This document shows positions 51,228-60,973 of a stretch of 64,000 bases of DNA, one piece after another. Position 1 is the stretch's first letter. Each line of letters opens with the position of its first letter. The DNA lies in NCBI RefSeq assembly GCF_033343995.1, contig NZ_CP137573.1:4497001-4561000 (forward strand), in the 5' to 3' direction. This DNA is from Streptomyces sp. HUAS YS2. Its GTDB lineage: Bacteria; Actinomycetota; Actinomycetes; Streptomycetales; Streptomycetaceae. The position numbers and the translations under genes were made by a program. The notes under the pieces are model-generated. The model ran no database searches, had not been told where the DNA came from, and was given only the letters and a program-made list of their open reading frames with translations.

Positions 51228-51486
51228 GGAGGTGTCCCCTTCGGAAGTCAGTGCGAGGGTGGTTGATGGCGGACCGGAGTCTTGCCGACGCACAGGGTGA
51301 TCGCACGTCGCCCGCGCCTTTCCGGCCGCACACCCGCGAAACCCCCCGACCGACTGGTCGTACGGGACTTCGGGGCCCTTCCTGCCTCCAGTGGTTCAAC
51401 CATTAACGGCCAACTGACCTGCGAGAACGCGAAATTGGTTGCGTATTGGAGGAATCGAATCCGCATCCGGTCGACCGGAAACACAC

Positions 51487-51523
51487 GCCGCCCGCCACGG
51501 AATCCTGCTCCGTGACGGGCGGC
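51487..51523 (-). terminator. Terminator after the phospholipase gene
   Basis: Arms 51487-51501 and 51509-51523 pair at 14 of 15 positions (GCCGCCCG core) around a 7-nt loop, 17 bp past the phospholipase stop. The stretch between here and the SSI start holds the SSI promoter region, which is unusually AT-rich near 51400-51450. Confidence 0.7.
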
Positions 51524-51539
51524 TGGGGAGGGCGTCGGG

Positions 51540-52034
51540 TCAGACCGCGGCCTGCGGGGTGGCGGCCCCCTGGGTCTTCGCGACGCCGAGCCACGAAACG
51601 GCCTGGTAGTAGTACCAGGCCGTCTTCTCGCACGACGTGCGCTGTTCGGCGGAATAGCCGGCGCAGACGCGCTTCATGTCCTCGTGGAAGGCGTTGTCCA
51701 AGCGGGCCTTGTTGGCTTCGAAGGTGCCCGCCGCCTTGTGGTTCCGGTAGCCGAAGTCATGCCGGGCGCAGGCGTTTGAAAAAGGGAATCCGCCCGGGTT
51801 GTCGGGGGAGTAACTGCAGTAGTCCGTCGACCAGTCGAAGCCGTGCTCGGCGTACTGGCCCTGGTCGTTCCGGGCGGCGAGCCAGGCGCTCTGGCTGCCC
51901 GCGTCGGCCTGGGTCCAGGAGCTGAGGAGTTGTTCCTTGCCCGGGCCTTCGGCCGAGGCCGCGGACGCGGAGAGGAAGGTGGCGGTGAGCGTCAGGGCGA
52001 CTGCTCCGAAGGGCAGCGCGAATCGACGACGCAT
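51540..52034 (-). CDS. Secreted prokaryotic phospholipase A2
   Basis: 164 aa. Signal peptide residues 1-28 (cleavage near ASA-EGP). Catalytic helix NACARHDFGYRNHK holds the His-Asp pair of PLA2, and STDYCSYSPDNPGGFPF is the calcium loop. Cys in CSYS, CARH, VCAGY and SCEK make two disulphides as in the S. violaceoruber enzyme. It hydrolyses the sn-2 ester of phospholipids outside the cell. ATG 52034 has GGAGG 7 nt upstream. It is a stand-alone gene. Confidence 0.92.
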   Translation of the reverse strand: MRRRFALPFGAVALTLTATFLSASAASAEGPGKEQLLSSWTQADAGSQSAWLAARNDQGQYAEHGFDWSTDYCSYSPDNPGGFPFSNACARHDFGYRNHKAAGTFEANKARLDNAFHEDMKRVCAGYSAEQRTSCEKTAWYYYQAVSWLGVAKTQGAATPQAAV

Positions 52035-52262
52035 GAGGGACCTCCGAATGTGGGGGGTGGAAGCCTTGCGTGTTTGCGGAGCGGCCAGATCCTGTCACCC
52101 CGCACGCGTTTCGCGAGGGTGCGGGTACGAAATCCGCGGTGAATTTCTCGTACGCGCGACAGCCCGGAATGCACACTTCCGCAATTCCGTTTCGCGGTAC
52201 GCGAATTACCCCGCCCCGCCGAACCCGGCCCTACCCCACCCGGCCCTGCCCGGCAGCTGCCG

Positions 52263-52301
52263 CCCCACCTCGCCCCACCTCACCCCACCCCACCCTGCCC
52301 C
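52263..52301 (-). other. Potential G-quadruplex tract
   Basis: Five runs of four C on the plus strand (52263, 52273, 52283, 52288, 52298) mean four or more G4 runs with loops of 1-6 nt on the minus strand, just downstream of the exporter stop at 52305. The rest of 52035-52262 shows the phospholipase promoter region and C-rich DNA only. Confidence 0.5.
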
Positions 52302-52304
52302 GTC

Positions 52305-53884
52305 CTACCCCTTGCTCACCGCCGTCAGGATCTCCGGCAGCCGGCCCGCCGTGCGCGGGGCCGCCATGCGCAGGCCCGCCCACGCGATCAGCGCGCCCCA
52401 GGCCGTGCCGAACGGGAGGATCAGCCACAGCCAGTCGCGCCCGCCGGTGAGGTGGAGCGTGATCGTCGCGGCGACGACCGGGGCCGACAGGAGCGCCGCG
52501 GCGACCATGCCGCCGAGGATGGAGATCCAGGCCAGCCCGCCCTGGCCCGGCGCGACGTTCTTGTACGCGCTGTCCTGCGGGATCGAGTACGGGAAGTTCG
52601 CCGACGCCACCGCGCCCGTCGCGACCATCGCGCCGAGCAGGGCGAACGCCACGCCCAGCGCGTCCGGCAGGGCCGTCCAGTCACCGAGGGCCGCCGCCGT
52701 CGCCACCGTCACCAGCGCCGTGTACGGCAGCGTGATCGCGAGCAGCGCCAGGGCCCGCGCCCGTAGCTCCGCGTACGCGTCCTCGGTCGACGCGATCGTC
52801 TGCGCCACCATCCAGAACGCCGAGGTGTCCTGGCCGAACTGGTTGTACATCTGGATGCCGAGCATCCCCGACGCGAAGCACGCGAAGTAGATCGTGCCCG
52901 TTCCCTGCAGGGCGTTGAAGAGGGGGACGATCGCGCCGATCGCCAGCGACGTCACCCACGCCGCCTTCGTCTTCGGGTCCCGCCACACGTACCGCAGGCT
53001 GCGCTGCATGACCGCGCCCGTACGGCCCTCCCAGCCGCCCGCGCCTCCGGTCGTCCCCCGTACCCCCGCCGCCTCGATCGTGGAGCCGTCCGGCGCGGTC
53101 ATCAGCTTCACCAGGCTCGCCCGCCACCAGAGCAGCAGCGCCCACAGGGCCGCCCCGGCGAGCAGCAGGCCCGCCGCGGCCCTCCCGTACGCGCCCTCGC
53201 TCGCCGCGTCGACGGCCGCGATCGCCGAGGCCGGCGGGACCCAGCCGACGACGTCGGCGACCGGGTCCAGGACCGACAGGCTGCCCGCCTGTCCCAGGCG
53301 CTGCGCGCCGAAGTTGACCACCTGGATGCCGACCGCGATCAGCAGGCCGCTGAGGACCGCCAGGTCGCGGCCCTTGCGCGAGGTCAGCAGCCGGATGTTG
53401 GCCGCCGCGACCGCCCGCGACAGCGCCACGCAGCACAGGACCGTCAGCGGCACCGCGAGCACCGCGGCCAGCACCCCCGCGGCGCCGTGGGCGAGCGCCA
53501 GCGCGCCGCCGAGAGCGAGGCAGAACGTGAACAGCGGGCCGATCCCGACGAGCGAGGCCACGAGCAGCGCCCGCACCAGTGGTCGGGGCTGCAGCGGCAG
53601 CATCACCAGCCGGGACGGGTCCAGCGTCTCGTCGCCGCTCGGCACGAACAACGGCATCACCGCCCAGCCGAGCGCCAGCAGCGCGGTCAGGAGTACCGCG
53701 ATCGTGTCGACGTCCGCGCTGCCGCGCATCAGGACGAAGGCGAGCAGGAGCGCCGCCGCGACGAGCAGCGCCGCGGCCAGTGAGACGGCAAACGCGGTGG
53801 CCCGGCCGGCGGACTGCCGGAGTCCGTTGCGCAGCAGCGCCCACTTGAGGCGTACGAAGACGGGCGTCAGGCCCTCCGCGGCAC

Positions 53885-53888
<4 letters not shown>
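52305..53888 (-). CDS. ABC exporter membrane subunit (large permease)
   Basis: 527 aa with about 12-14 hydrophobic helices. An inserted cytoplasmic region around residues 250-310 (APDGSTIEAAG, VMQRSLRYVWRDPKTKAAW) separates two halves, so a single chain may act as a fused dimer. The start GTG 53888 overlaps the ATPase stop (GTGA), so it follows and is coupled to the ATPase. It belongs to a transport family common in actinobacteria whose substrate is not known. Confidence 0.82.
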
Positions 53889-54799
<911 letters not shown>

Positions 54800-54856
54800 G
54801 GCGCACAGCCTCTCGGTCGTCCCCGTCGGTCCGGGACAACCTTAGGCCGAGCGCCC

Positions 54857-55522
54857 TCAGGAACGCCGGGCGCGCGCCGCCGCCGCCTCGCGCCCGCAGG
54901 CGTACGCGAGCGGGCTGATCAGCTCCTCGGCATCCGGCAGCCAGCGGTTGGCCGGGGTGGGCCGGCGGGCCCACTGGACCGCGCCGCTGCCGCCGACCCG
55001 GGTGGGCGGGGCGGCGACGTAGTGGCCCTCGCCGCGGGCGACCAGGTCGAGGGAGCTGGGCACCCAGCCGAGCTTGCGCACCAGGTCGGGGACCTTCGCG
55101 GCGGCGCCGGGCAGCACGAAGAACATCATGCGGCGGTCGGGGGTGCAGGTGACCGGGCCGAGGGTGAGTTCCATCCGCTCCATGCGGGCGAGGGCGAGGA
55201 AGCCGGCCGACTCGGGCACGTCGAGGACGTCGAAGGTGCGGCCGGTCGGCAGCAGGATCGAGGCCTTGGGCTGCTTGCCCCAGATCCGGCGCGCCGCAAC
55301 GGCGCTGCCGGTGGCCTGCGTCGCCCAGTCCGGTCTGGCCGGGTGCGCTCCGGGCGCGGCGCAGTCGGCGGCGCCGCACGAGCACCGCTCGGCGCCCTCC
55401 ACCGCCTCCAGCCAGGTGCCGGGGAACACGTCCCAGTGCCGCTCTTCCGCATACCGCACGGCACTGTCCAGCAGCTGTTCGCCGCGCTGCTTGGGGATCT
55501 GTGCGGCTTCCGTGACTCCCAT
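54857..55522 (-). CDS. Bifunctional DNA primase/polymerase N-terminal (PrimPol-like) domain protein
   Basis: 221 aa. It matches the N-terminal PrimPol domain of mobile-element replication proteins (SAVRYAEERHWDVFPGTWLE, the Cys pattern CSCGAADC, WATQATGSAVAARRIW, ILLPTGRTFDVLDVP), and lacks a helicase part. The acidic pair DVLD may be catalytic, but such short chromosomal copies are common in Streptomyces and their role is unclear. ATG 55522; GTG 55534 is an alternative. It lies alone 57 bp upstream of the exporter ATPase gene. Confidence 0.78.
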   Translation of the reverse strand: MGVTEAAQIPKQRGEQLLDSAVRYAEERHWDVFPGTWLEAVEGAERCSCGAADCAAPGAHPARPDWATQATGSAVAARRIWGKQPKASILLPTGRTFDVLDVPESAGFLALARMERMELTLGPVTCTPDRRMMFFVLPGAAAKVPDLVRKLGWVPSSLDLVARGEGHYVAAPPTRVGGSGAVQWARRPTPANRWLPDAEELISPLAYACGREAAAARARRS

Positions 55523-55800
55523 GGTCTCTTCCACGCCCCTCTCAACTCCCGCCGCCACCTGGGGTTACGGGCGTCACGGTGAGCGGCCTGGCGCATCGAT
55601 CCTGCATGCGGGGCGCATGGGTGCACGGGCGGGGGCGCGCATGGGGCCGGGGAGCGGCGGGTGGGTAGCCAGAGTCGGGGGGCGTCGACGCGCACGCCAT
55701 GGTCGATGCGTCCGGTTTCGCGTGTTCACATCGGCATTGACCGGATATCTGCCGGGCAGTGATCAGTTCAATGATCATGCACGGCCTCAGGGGGTTCATC

Positions 55801-57183
55801 ATGGCAGCCAGGCCTCTCGTCGCCCGTCAGCCCAACGAACGGTTGCAGGCGCTCATCCAGGAAGCCGGGTGTTCCAACGCCGGCCTCGCCCGGCGGGTCA
55901 ACATGGTCGGCGCGGAGCGCGGCCTCGACCTGCGGTACGACAAGACGTCGGTCGCCCGCTGGCTGCGCGGACAGCAGCCGCGCGGCCGGGCGCCGGGGAT
56001 CATCGCGGAGGCGCTGGGCCGCAAACTGGGCCGCACGGTCACCATCGACGAGATCGGGATGGCGAACGGCAAGAACCTGGCGTCGGGCGTCGGCCTGCAG
56101 TTCTCGCCGACCGTGGTCGGGGCGATCGAGCAGGTCTGCGAGCTGTGGCGGAGCGACGTGGGCCGGCGGGACTTCCTGTCGGGTTCGGCGGTCGCCGCGT
56201 CGGCCCTCGTCGAGCCGAGCCGGGACTGGCTGATCACGGGCGCGGACGCGCAGGTGGCGCGGTCGGCGGGGGCGCGGGTCGGGGCCTCGGACGTGGCGGC
56301 GGTACGGGCGATGACCAGCGCCCTGGTCGACCTGGACCACCGGTTCGGCAGCGGGCACGTACGGCCGGTGGTGGTGCACTACCTGAACAGCGTGGTCGCG
56401 GGGATGCTCGCGGGGGCCTACCGGGAGTCGGTGGGACGGGAGTTGTTCGCGGCCGTGGCCCGACTGACCGAACTGGCCGGGTACATGGCGGTGGACACCG
56501 GACAGCCGGGGCTCGCGCAGCGGTACTACATCCAGGCGCTGCGCCTCGCGCAGGCGGCCGGGGACCGCGGGTACGGCGGGTACGTGCTGGCCGCCTCGAT
56601 GAGTCATCTGGCCGCGCAGCTCGGCAACCCGCGGGAGATCGCGCAGTTGGCGCGGGCGGCGCAGGAGGGCGCGCGGGGGCGGGTGACGCCGCGGGCGCAG
56701 GCGATGTTCCTGGCGGCCGAGGCGCGCGGGCACGCGCTGCTCGGCGACGGGCGGACGTTCGACGAGGTCGCGGGGCGGGCGGTGGCGGCGCTGGAGCAGG
56801 CCGATCCGGAGTCCGGCGACGACCCGGCGTGGATCGCGCACTTCGACGCGGCGTACCTCGCGGACGAACTGGCCCACGGTCACCGGGATCTGGGCCGGCC
56901 GGTGGAGTCGGCGCGGTCGGCGGAGGAGGCGCTGCGCGGGCTGCCCGAGTCGCGGGCGCGGCGGCGGGCGATCGGTCTGGTGCTGCTGGCGTCGGCGCAG
57001 GTGCAGCAGCGCGAGGTCGAGCATGCCTGCCACACCGGCACCCGCGCGCTCGAACTCCTGGGCACGCTGCGGTCGTCGCGCGGCGCGGAGTACCTGGACG
57101 ACCTGCAGCAGCGTCTCGAGCCGTACGCGGCGGAGCCCGCGGTGCGGGAGTTCGGCGCGCGGCTGGAGATCCAGGCGGCGTGA
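55801..57183 (+). CDS. NsdA-like regulatory protein (HTH plus helical repeats)
   Basis: 460 aa. The N-terminal part NERLQALIQEAGCSNAGLARRVN and LDLRYDKTSVARWLRG matches NsdA, a negative regulator of differentiation and antibiotic production in S. coelicolor. The remainder is TPR-like helical repeats (MAVDTGQPGLAQRYYIQALRLA, YVLAASMSHLAAQLGN, ALEQADPESGDDPAW). ATG 55801 has AGGGGG upstream; in-frame ATGs at 55759 and 55777 lack one. It is probably a paralogue of NsdA, not NsdA itself. The 278-bp region upstream is gene-free and holds its promoter; I see no clear motif there. Confidence 0.85.
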   Translation: MAARPLVARQPNERLQALIQEAGCSNAGLARRVNMVGAERGLDLRYDKTSVARWLRGQQPRGRAPGIIAEALGRKLGRTVTIDEIGMANGKNLASGVGLQFSPTVVGAIEQVCELWRSDVGRRDFLSGSAVAASALVEPSRDWLITGADAQVARSAGARVGASDVAAVRAMTSALVDLDHRFGSGHVRPVVVHYLNSVVAGMLAGAYRESVGRELFAAVARLTELAGYMAVDTGQPGLAQRYYIQALRLAQAAGDRGYGGYVLAASMSHLAAQLGNPREIAQLARAAQEGARGRVTPRAQAMFLAAEARGHALLGDGRTFDEVAGRAVAALEQADPESGDDPAWIAHFDAAYLADELAHGHRDLGRPVESARSAEEALRGLPESRARRRAIGLVLLASAQVQQREVEHACHTGTRALELLGTLRSSRGAEYLDDLQQRLEPYAAEPAVREFGARLEIQAA

Positions 57184-57215
57184 CGCTCCGTGGGACTTCC
57201 GACGCCCTGCCCCCT

Positions 57216-57233
57216 GCGCCCCCTATGGGGCGC
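57216..57233 (+). terminator. Hairpin after the NsdA-like gene
   Basis: GCGCCCC (57216-57222) pairs with GGGGCGC (57227-57233) around a 4-nt loop, 32 bp past the stop. Confidence 0.6.
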
Positions 57234-57390
57234 TTCTGAGGCGCATCGGCCTTCGCTGGACTGCCTGTTGGTGACCTGGGTCACGCCCCTGGAGTGACCG
57301 GGACCACACACGTGTGCGGAGCGCGGGACGCACCCGGTAGCGTGAACCGACGCTTCCGTAAGTAGGTCAGGCAGATCAGTAGGAGTCCCG

Positions 57391-58764
57391 GTGACGCAGA
57401 GCGGACAGGGTCCGGAACCGCATCCCGCGGTGCGGCCCACGCACGAGGGTGTCGTGCTGCCCGCAGAGGGCGGCGTACAGGGCGCGCCCGGCGGCGGCCC
57501 GACCGGAGGCCAGCCGTGGGGCGGGGCCTGGGGGCCGGGCGCGGGACAGCCGCCGGCGCCCGCCATGCCGCCGGTCGCCCAGCCGCTGCCGCCGGAGGCG
57601 GTCCCCGGCGGTGCCGCGGACATGCAGGCCACGCAGTACATAGCCCCGGTGCCGGGCGGGACGCCCGGCGCCATGCCGCCGCAGGGCGGGTACGGCTACC
57701 CCGGGCCCGGTGCGGGCGCGCCGGCGCAGCCGCAGGGCGGGTACGGGTACCCAGGACCGGGCGCGCCGGGCCCCGTGGCCGACATGCAGGCCACCCAGCA
57801 CATACCCCCGGTGCAGGCGCACGACGGGGACTCCACGCAGTTCCTGGGCACCGGCCCGCTGCGCCACGGGGCCGGACCTGGCGCGGTCCCCGCTGGGGGC
57901 GCCGACGCCGAGGCGACGCAGTACATCGCGCCGATCCCCGCGCAGCCGCAGGGCGAGCGGACGCAGCCGCCGGCCGAGTTCGACAACCTCTTCCGCAGCG
58001 ACAGCACGCAGCAGCTGCCCCAGATGCCCCCGCAGCACCAGCAGCCGCAGTACGGCCAGCAGCCGCCGCAGCAGCCCCCGTACGGCGGCTACCAGCAGGA
58101 CGACCGGGACTACGGCTACGACCCCGAGCCGCGCCGCAAGCCCCCCGTCGCGGCGATCGCCGCCGTCGTCATCGGCTGCGCCGTGCTCGGCCTCGGCGCG
58201 GGCGCGGTGCTCAGCGGCGGTGACGACGACAAGGACACCGGCAAGAACGTGGCGGCGTCCTCCTCCGCCCCGACCGGGCAGCAGCCGTCCCCGGCGAAGG
58301 GCGAGGACCCGGCGGAGACCCAGGCCAAGGCGCTGGACAAGCTCCTTGCGGACAGCAACAACAGCCGGGACGCGGTGATCCGCTCGGTCGGCAACATCCG
58401 GCAGTGCAAGAGCCTCGACGAGGCCGCGAGCGACCTGCGCGGCGCGGCCGAGCAGCGCCGGGGCCTGGTGACCCGGCTCCAGACGCTCACGGTCGACCAG
58501 CTCCCGAAGAACGGCGAGCTGACCGCGGCGCTCACCAAGGCGTGGCAGGCCTCCGCCTCGGCGGACGACCACTACGCGGCCTGGGCGGACCAGATGAAGG
58601 GCAAGAAGGCGTGCAAGGGCGGCCACGCCCGCCGCACCGCCCAGACCGCCGCTGCGGATGCGAAGAGCGGCGAGGCCACCACCGCGAAGCGCGAGGCGGC
58701 CGGGCTGTGGAACCCGACCGCCGACAAGTACGGCCTCACCAAGCGCCAGCCGACCCAGCTGTAA
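57391..58764 (+). CDS. Proline-rich single-pass membrane protein with repeated TQ motifs
   Basis: 457 aa. Residues 1-250 are a disordered Pro/Gly/Gln-rich cytoplasmic region with five sites of the form A/S-T-Q-Y/H/F/Q-I/L (T81, T135, T149, T176, T206) and two GGYGYPGPG units. One membrane helix at about 252-274 is followed by an extracytoplasmic helical domain (ETQAKALDKLLADSNNSRDAV, IRQCKSLDEAASDLRG, KKACKGG with two Cys). Similar proline-rich proteins with ATQYI motifs are common in Streptomyces. GTG 57391 follows TAGGAG. The TQ sites may be targets of a Ser/Thr kinase and FHA domains; that is inference. Confidence 0.75.
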   Translation: MTQSGQGPEPHPAVRPTHEGVVLPAEGGVQGAPGGGPTGGQPWGGAWGPGAGQPPAPAMPPVAQPLPPEAVPGGAADMQATQYIAPVPGGTPGAMPPQGGYGYPGPGAGAPAQPQGGYGYPGPGAPGPVADMQATQHIPPVQAHDGDSTQFLGTGPLRHGAGPGAVPAGGADAEATQYIAPIPAQPQGERTQPPAEFDNLFRSDSTQQLPQMPPQHQQPQYGQQPPQQPPYGGYQQDDRDYGYDPEPRRKPPVAAIAAVVIGCAVLGLGAGAVLSGGDDDKDTGKNVAASSSAPTGQQPSPAKGEDPAETQAKALDKLLADSNNSRDAVIRSVGNIRQCKSLDEAASDLRGAAEQRRGLVTRLQTLTVDQLPKNGELTAALTKAWQASASADDHYAAWADQMKGKKACKGGHARRTAQTAAADAKSGEATTAKREAAGLWNPTADKYGLTKRQPTQL

Positions 58765-58858
58765 CCCCACCCGCGGCCGGGCCCACCGGGCGCGGCGGAA
58801 ACCTACCCAAATGCCCGGGGTGCGGGGGACACCCACGGACGGGAGTGGGGGACGTGGA

Positions 58859-58965
58859 GGGGGTCGCGTTCGGGACGTAGAGCGTGATTTGTGGCGCACG
58901 GGAAGCGCTTCGCGCTCAGGGCACCCGAACGCGCCGTAAATCATGCAGTCCCGAATGCGCCCCCC
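58859..58965. repeat. Third palindromic intergenic element
   Basis: A 107-bp unit with 18-bp end repeats (58859-58876 and 58948-58965, 16 matches, G5 and C6 ends plus TTCGGGAC) and an inner pair GATTTGTGGCGC / GCGCCGTAAATC. The centre is AAGCGCTTCGCGCTC. It is non-coding and lies in the 262-bp gap between the TQ-repeat gene and the substrate-binding gene (convergent), where it may also terminate transcription. Confidence 0.72.
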
Positions 58966-59026
58966 GGAACGGCCCCCACGGCACCGACCACCAACACCAC
59001 CGCACCCCCCCGCGGCGCGCCCCGCC

Positions 59027-60283
59027 TCACGGCGCGGTGCGGACCGTCTCGCCGACGTTGACGAAGCCGGGGCGCTGCGCCACCAGTCGTCCCTGGCGGA
59101 CCACTTGGAAGGTCACCTCGGGGTTCACGACCCGCGCGAGCCCGGTCGCGCCGAGCATGTCCTCGTACCGCCAGCGCAGCGGCGGGGTGAGGCCGCCGGT
59201 GTCGACCTTGACGCCGCCGTCGAGGGCCCGGGCGACGTGCCGGGCGTTGATCTCGTCGGTGCCCACCGCCTTCACGACCTGGGCGAAGACCGTGTAGGCG
59301 ATCCACGTCGTCTGGACGCCCGCGTCGGCGGGGTCGATCCGCGTGTCCTCGAAGGCCTGCTGCTGGATTACCTTGCGCATCGGATTCCAGCGCGGGTCGC
59401 CCGCGTCCGGGTACCAGCCGGTGACGAGCGCGCCCTCGAACGGGCTGCGGGAGCCGCCGCTGCGGTCGACCAGCGGTTGGCCGACGCTGCCGAGCACCGA
59501 GGAGATCCGGACCTCGGCGTCGGACTCGGGCAGCCGGCGGAAGGAGTCGAAGAAGGTCTGGGTGCGCTCGCCGAGTACGGCGGCCACGCACCCCTTGTCG
59601 CGTCCGGCCCGCTCCCGGGCCTGGCCGGCCTGCTCGCTGTACTCGCCGGCGTCCTCGACGGCCGGGATGTCGGTCGCGGTGCGGTGCTGGCCCCGCTGCA
59701 GTCCGGAGTTGAGCAGCTCGGGCAGCCGGTCGCCGGCGACGGTGTCGGGCCGGACGAGGGAGACCCGGCGGCAGGACTCGGCGAGCTGCATGCCGTGTCC
59801 GGCGACGAGCGAGGCCTGACCGCCGTTGACCGGGTAGGACAGGTGGCTGGTGAACTCGTCCTCGGAGATCCCGTAGCCGCCGATGTACGGGATGCCGGCG
59901 GCCTCCAGCGGGGCCATGAAGGCGCGGCCGTGCTGGCTGTACGAGCCGACGACGGCGGTGACGTTCTCGCGGACGGCGCGACGGGCGCAGGCCGATGCGC
60001 CGGAGGGCGAGTTCTCCTCGTTGCAGGTCAGGACGCGGAGCTGGTGGCCGTCGATGCCGCCCTTGGCGTTGACCCAGCGGGCGTACGCCTGCGCCATCGC
60101 CGGCATGCCGGGCATGTTGGTGGCACGCGTTCCGTCCGGTGCCCAGGTCATCACGGTGACGGGCTCCCTGGAGCCCCCCGTGGCCCCAGGGATGACACCG
60201 CACCCGGTGAGCAGCGACGCTCCGGCCGCCGCGGTGGTGAGATACGCGAGGAGTGAGGTCAGTCGCCTACCGGTCATGGGCAT
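59027..60283 (-). CDS. ABC-transporter-like substrate-binding lipoprotein (branched-chain amino acid type)
   Basis: 418 aa. Lipoprotein signal peptide with lipobox LLTGC at about residues 21-25, then a Peripla_BP_6 fold (AYARWVNAKGGIDGHQLRVL, VTAVVGSYSQHG, IPYIGGYGISEDEF, ALVTGWYPDAG). The ligand is a small molecule such as an amino acid or amide. No permease or ATPase genes are adjacent, so it may be an orphan receptor. ATG 60283 or 60277. It is divergent from the SCO4402-family gene. Confidence 0.85.
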   Translation of the reverse strand: MPMTGRRLTSLLAYLTTAAAGASLLTGCGVIPGATGGSREPVTVMTWAPDGTRATNMPGMPAMAQAYARWVNAKGGIDGHQLRVLTCNEENSPSGASACARRAVRENVTAVVGSYSQHGRAFMAPLEAAGIPYIGGYGISEDEFTSHLSYPVNGGQASLVAGHGMQLAESCRRVSLVRPDTVAGDRLPELLNSGLQRGQHRTATDIPAVEDAGEYSEQAGQARERAGRDKGCVAAVLGERTQTFFDSFRRLPESDAEVRISSVLGSVGQPLVDRSGGSRSPFEGALVTGWYPDAGDPRWNPMRKVIQQQAFEDTRIDPADAGVQTTWIAYTVFAQVVKAVGTDEINARHVARALDGGVKVDTGGLTPPLRWRYEDMLGATGLARVVNPEVTFQVVRQGRLVAQRPGFVNVGETVRTAP

Positions 60284-60420
60284 GCACAATTCCGCCTTAT
60301 GGGTAACGCGGGAGTGTGGGTGGTTCAACGCACGGTGACGTCCAGGTGAATTGCGGGGGCCGGGCGGGGTCTGGGAGGGGGCTCGTCCGCTTGATCCACA
60401 GGGGAACGTACGATCGAACG

Positions 60421-60927
60421 GTGTCCAGTCCTGTTTCCGGTTCGGTGAACTCTTCCCGTCGCGGCCGTCGCTCCTCCACCATGGGCGGCATGCCGCTCAA
60501 CGACATGCCGTGGTGGCGCTGGCGCAGCAACGTGCGTTCGGCGCTGCACATGCTTTCCGATCCCGTCTTCCACCAGGAGACCTGGCTGGCCGGCCACGAG
60601 GGGTACGGGGACGTCACCGACGCCGTGTACCGCCTGGTCGAGGACACCTGGCTGGACAACTGGTCCGCCGAGAAGTACGTCGGAACGATCTTCCGCGACT
60701 CCGGCGAGGCCGCGCTGGTCGACGTCGCCGTGCTCCGGGTGCTCCGGATCATGCACCAGGCCGGCGCGGACGCGCCGGTCTCCGCCTACCTGGAGCACCA
60801 CGGGTGGCCGGAGGCGGTGCGGGCCGCACGCGAGGCGCACGTCCGGATGGCGACGGCGGACGGGGACGACCCGGACGCGCCGCCGCGCTCGCTGGACGTG
60901 CTGCGGATCATGACGCGGTCCGCCTGA
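60421..60927 (+). CDS. SCO4402 family protein
   Basis: 168 aa. The core GGMPLNDMPWWRWRSNVRSALHM and QETWLAGHEGYGDVTDAVYRLVEDTW (both broken at their natural boundaries) recurs in streptomycetes in the same place, just before purU, and I know it as the SCO4402 family. It is a small helical cytoplasmic protein of unknown role. GTG 60421 is the likely start; ATG 60481 is an alternative within the conserved part. It ends 46 bp before purU and may be co-transcribed with it. Confidence 0.75.
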   Translation: MSSPVSGSVNSSRRGRRSSTMGGMPLNDMPWWRWRSNVRSALHMLSDPVFHQETWLAGHEGYGDVTDAVYRLVEDTWLDNWSAEKYVGTIFRDSGEAALVDVAVLRVLRIMHQAGADAPVSAYLEHHGWPEAVRAAREAHVRMATADGDDPDAPPRSLDVLRIMTRSA

Positions 60928-60973
60928 CGGACGGCGAGCGTTCGGGGCACACGACCTGTGGGAGCCTATGAGG

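Noticed and set aside
51440..51475. tRNA-like TTCGATTC segment on the minus strand
   Set aside because: The flanks do not form a T stem or the rest of a cloverleaf.
54857..55522. An integrated plasmid or AICE remnant because of the PrimPol-like gene
   Set aside because: No integrase, repSA-like, tra or att-site features are near, and neighbours are chromosomal; isolated PrimPol-N genes are common in Streptomyces.
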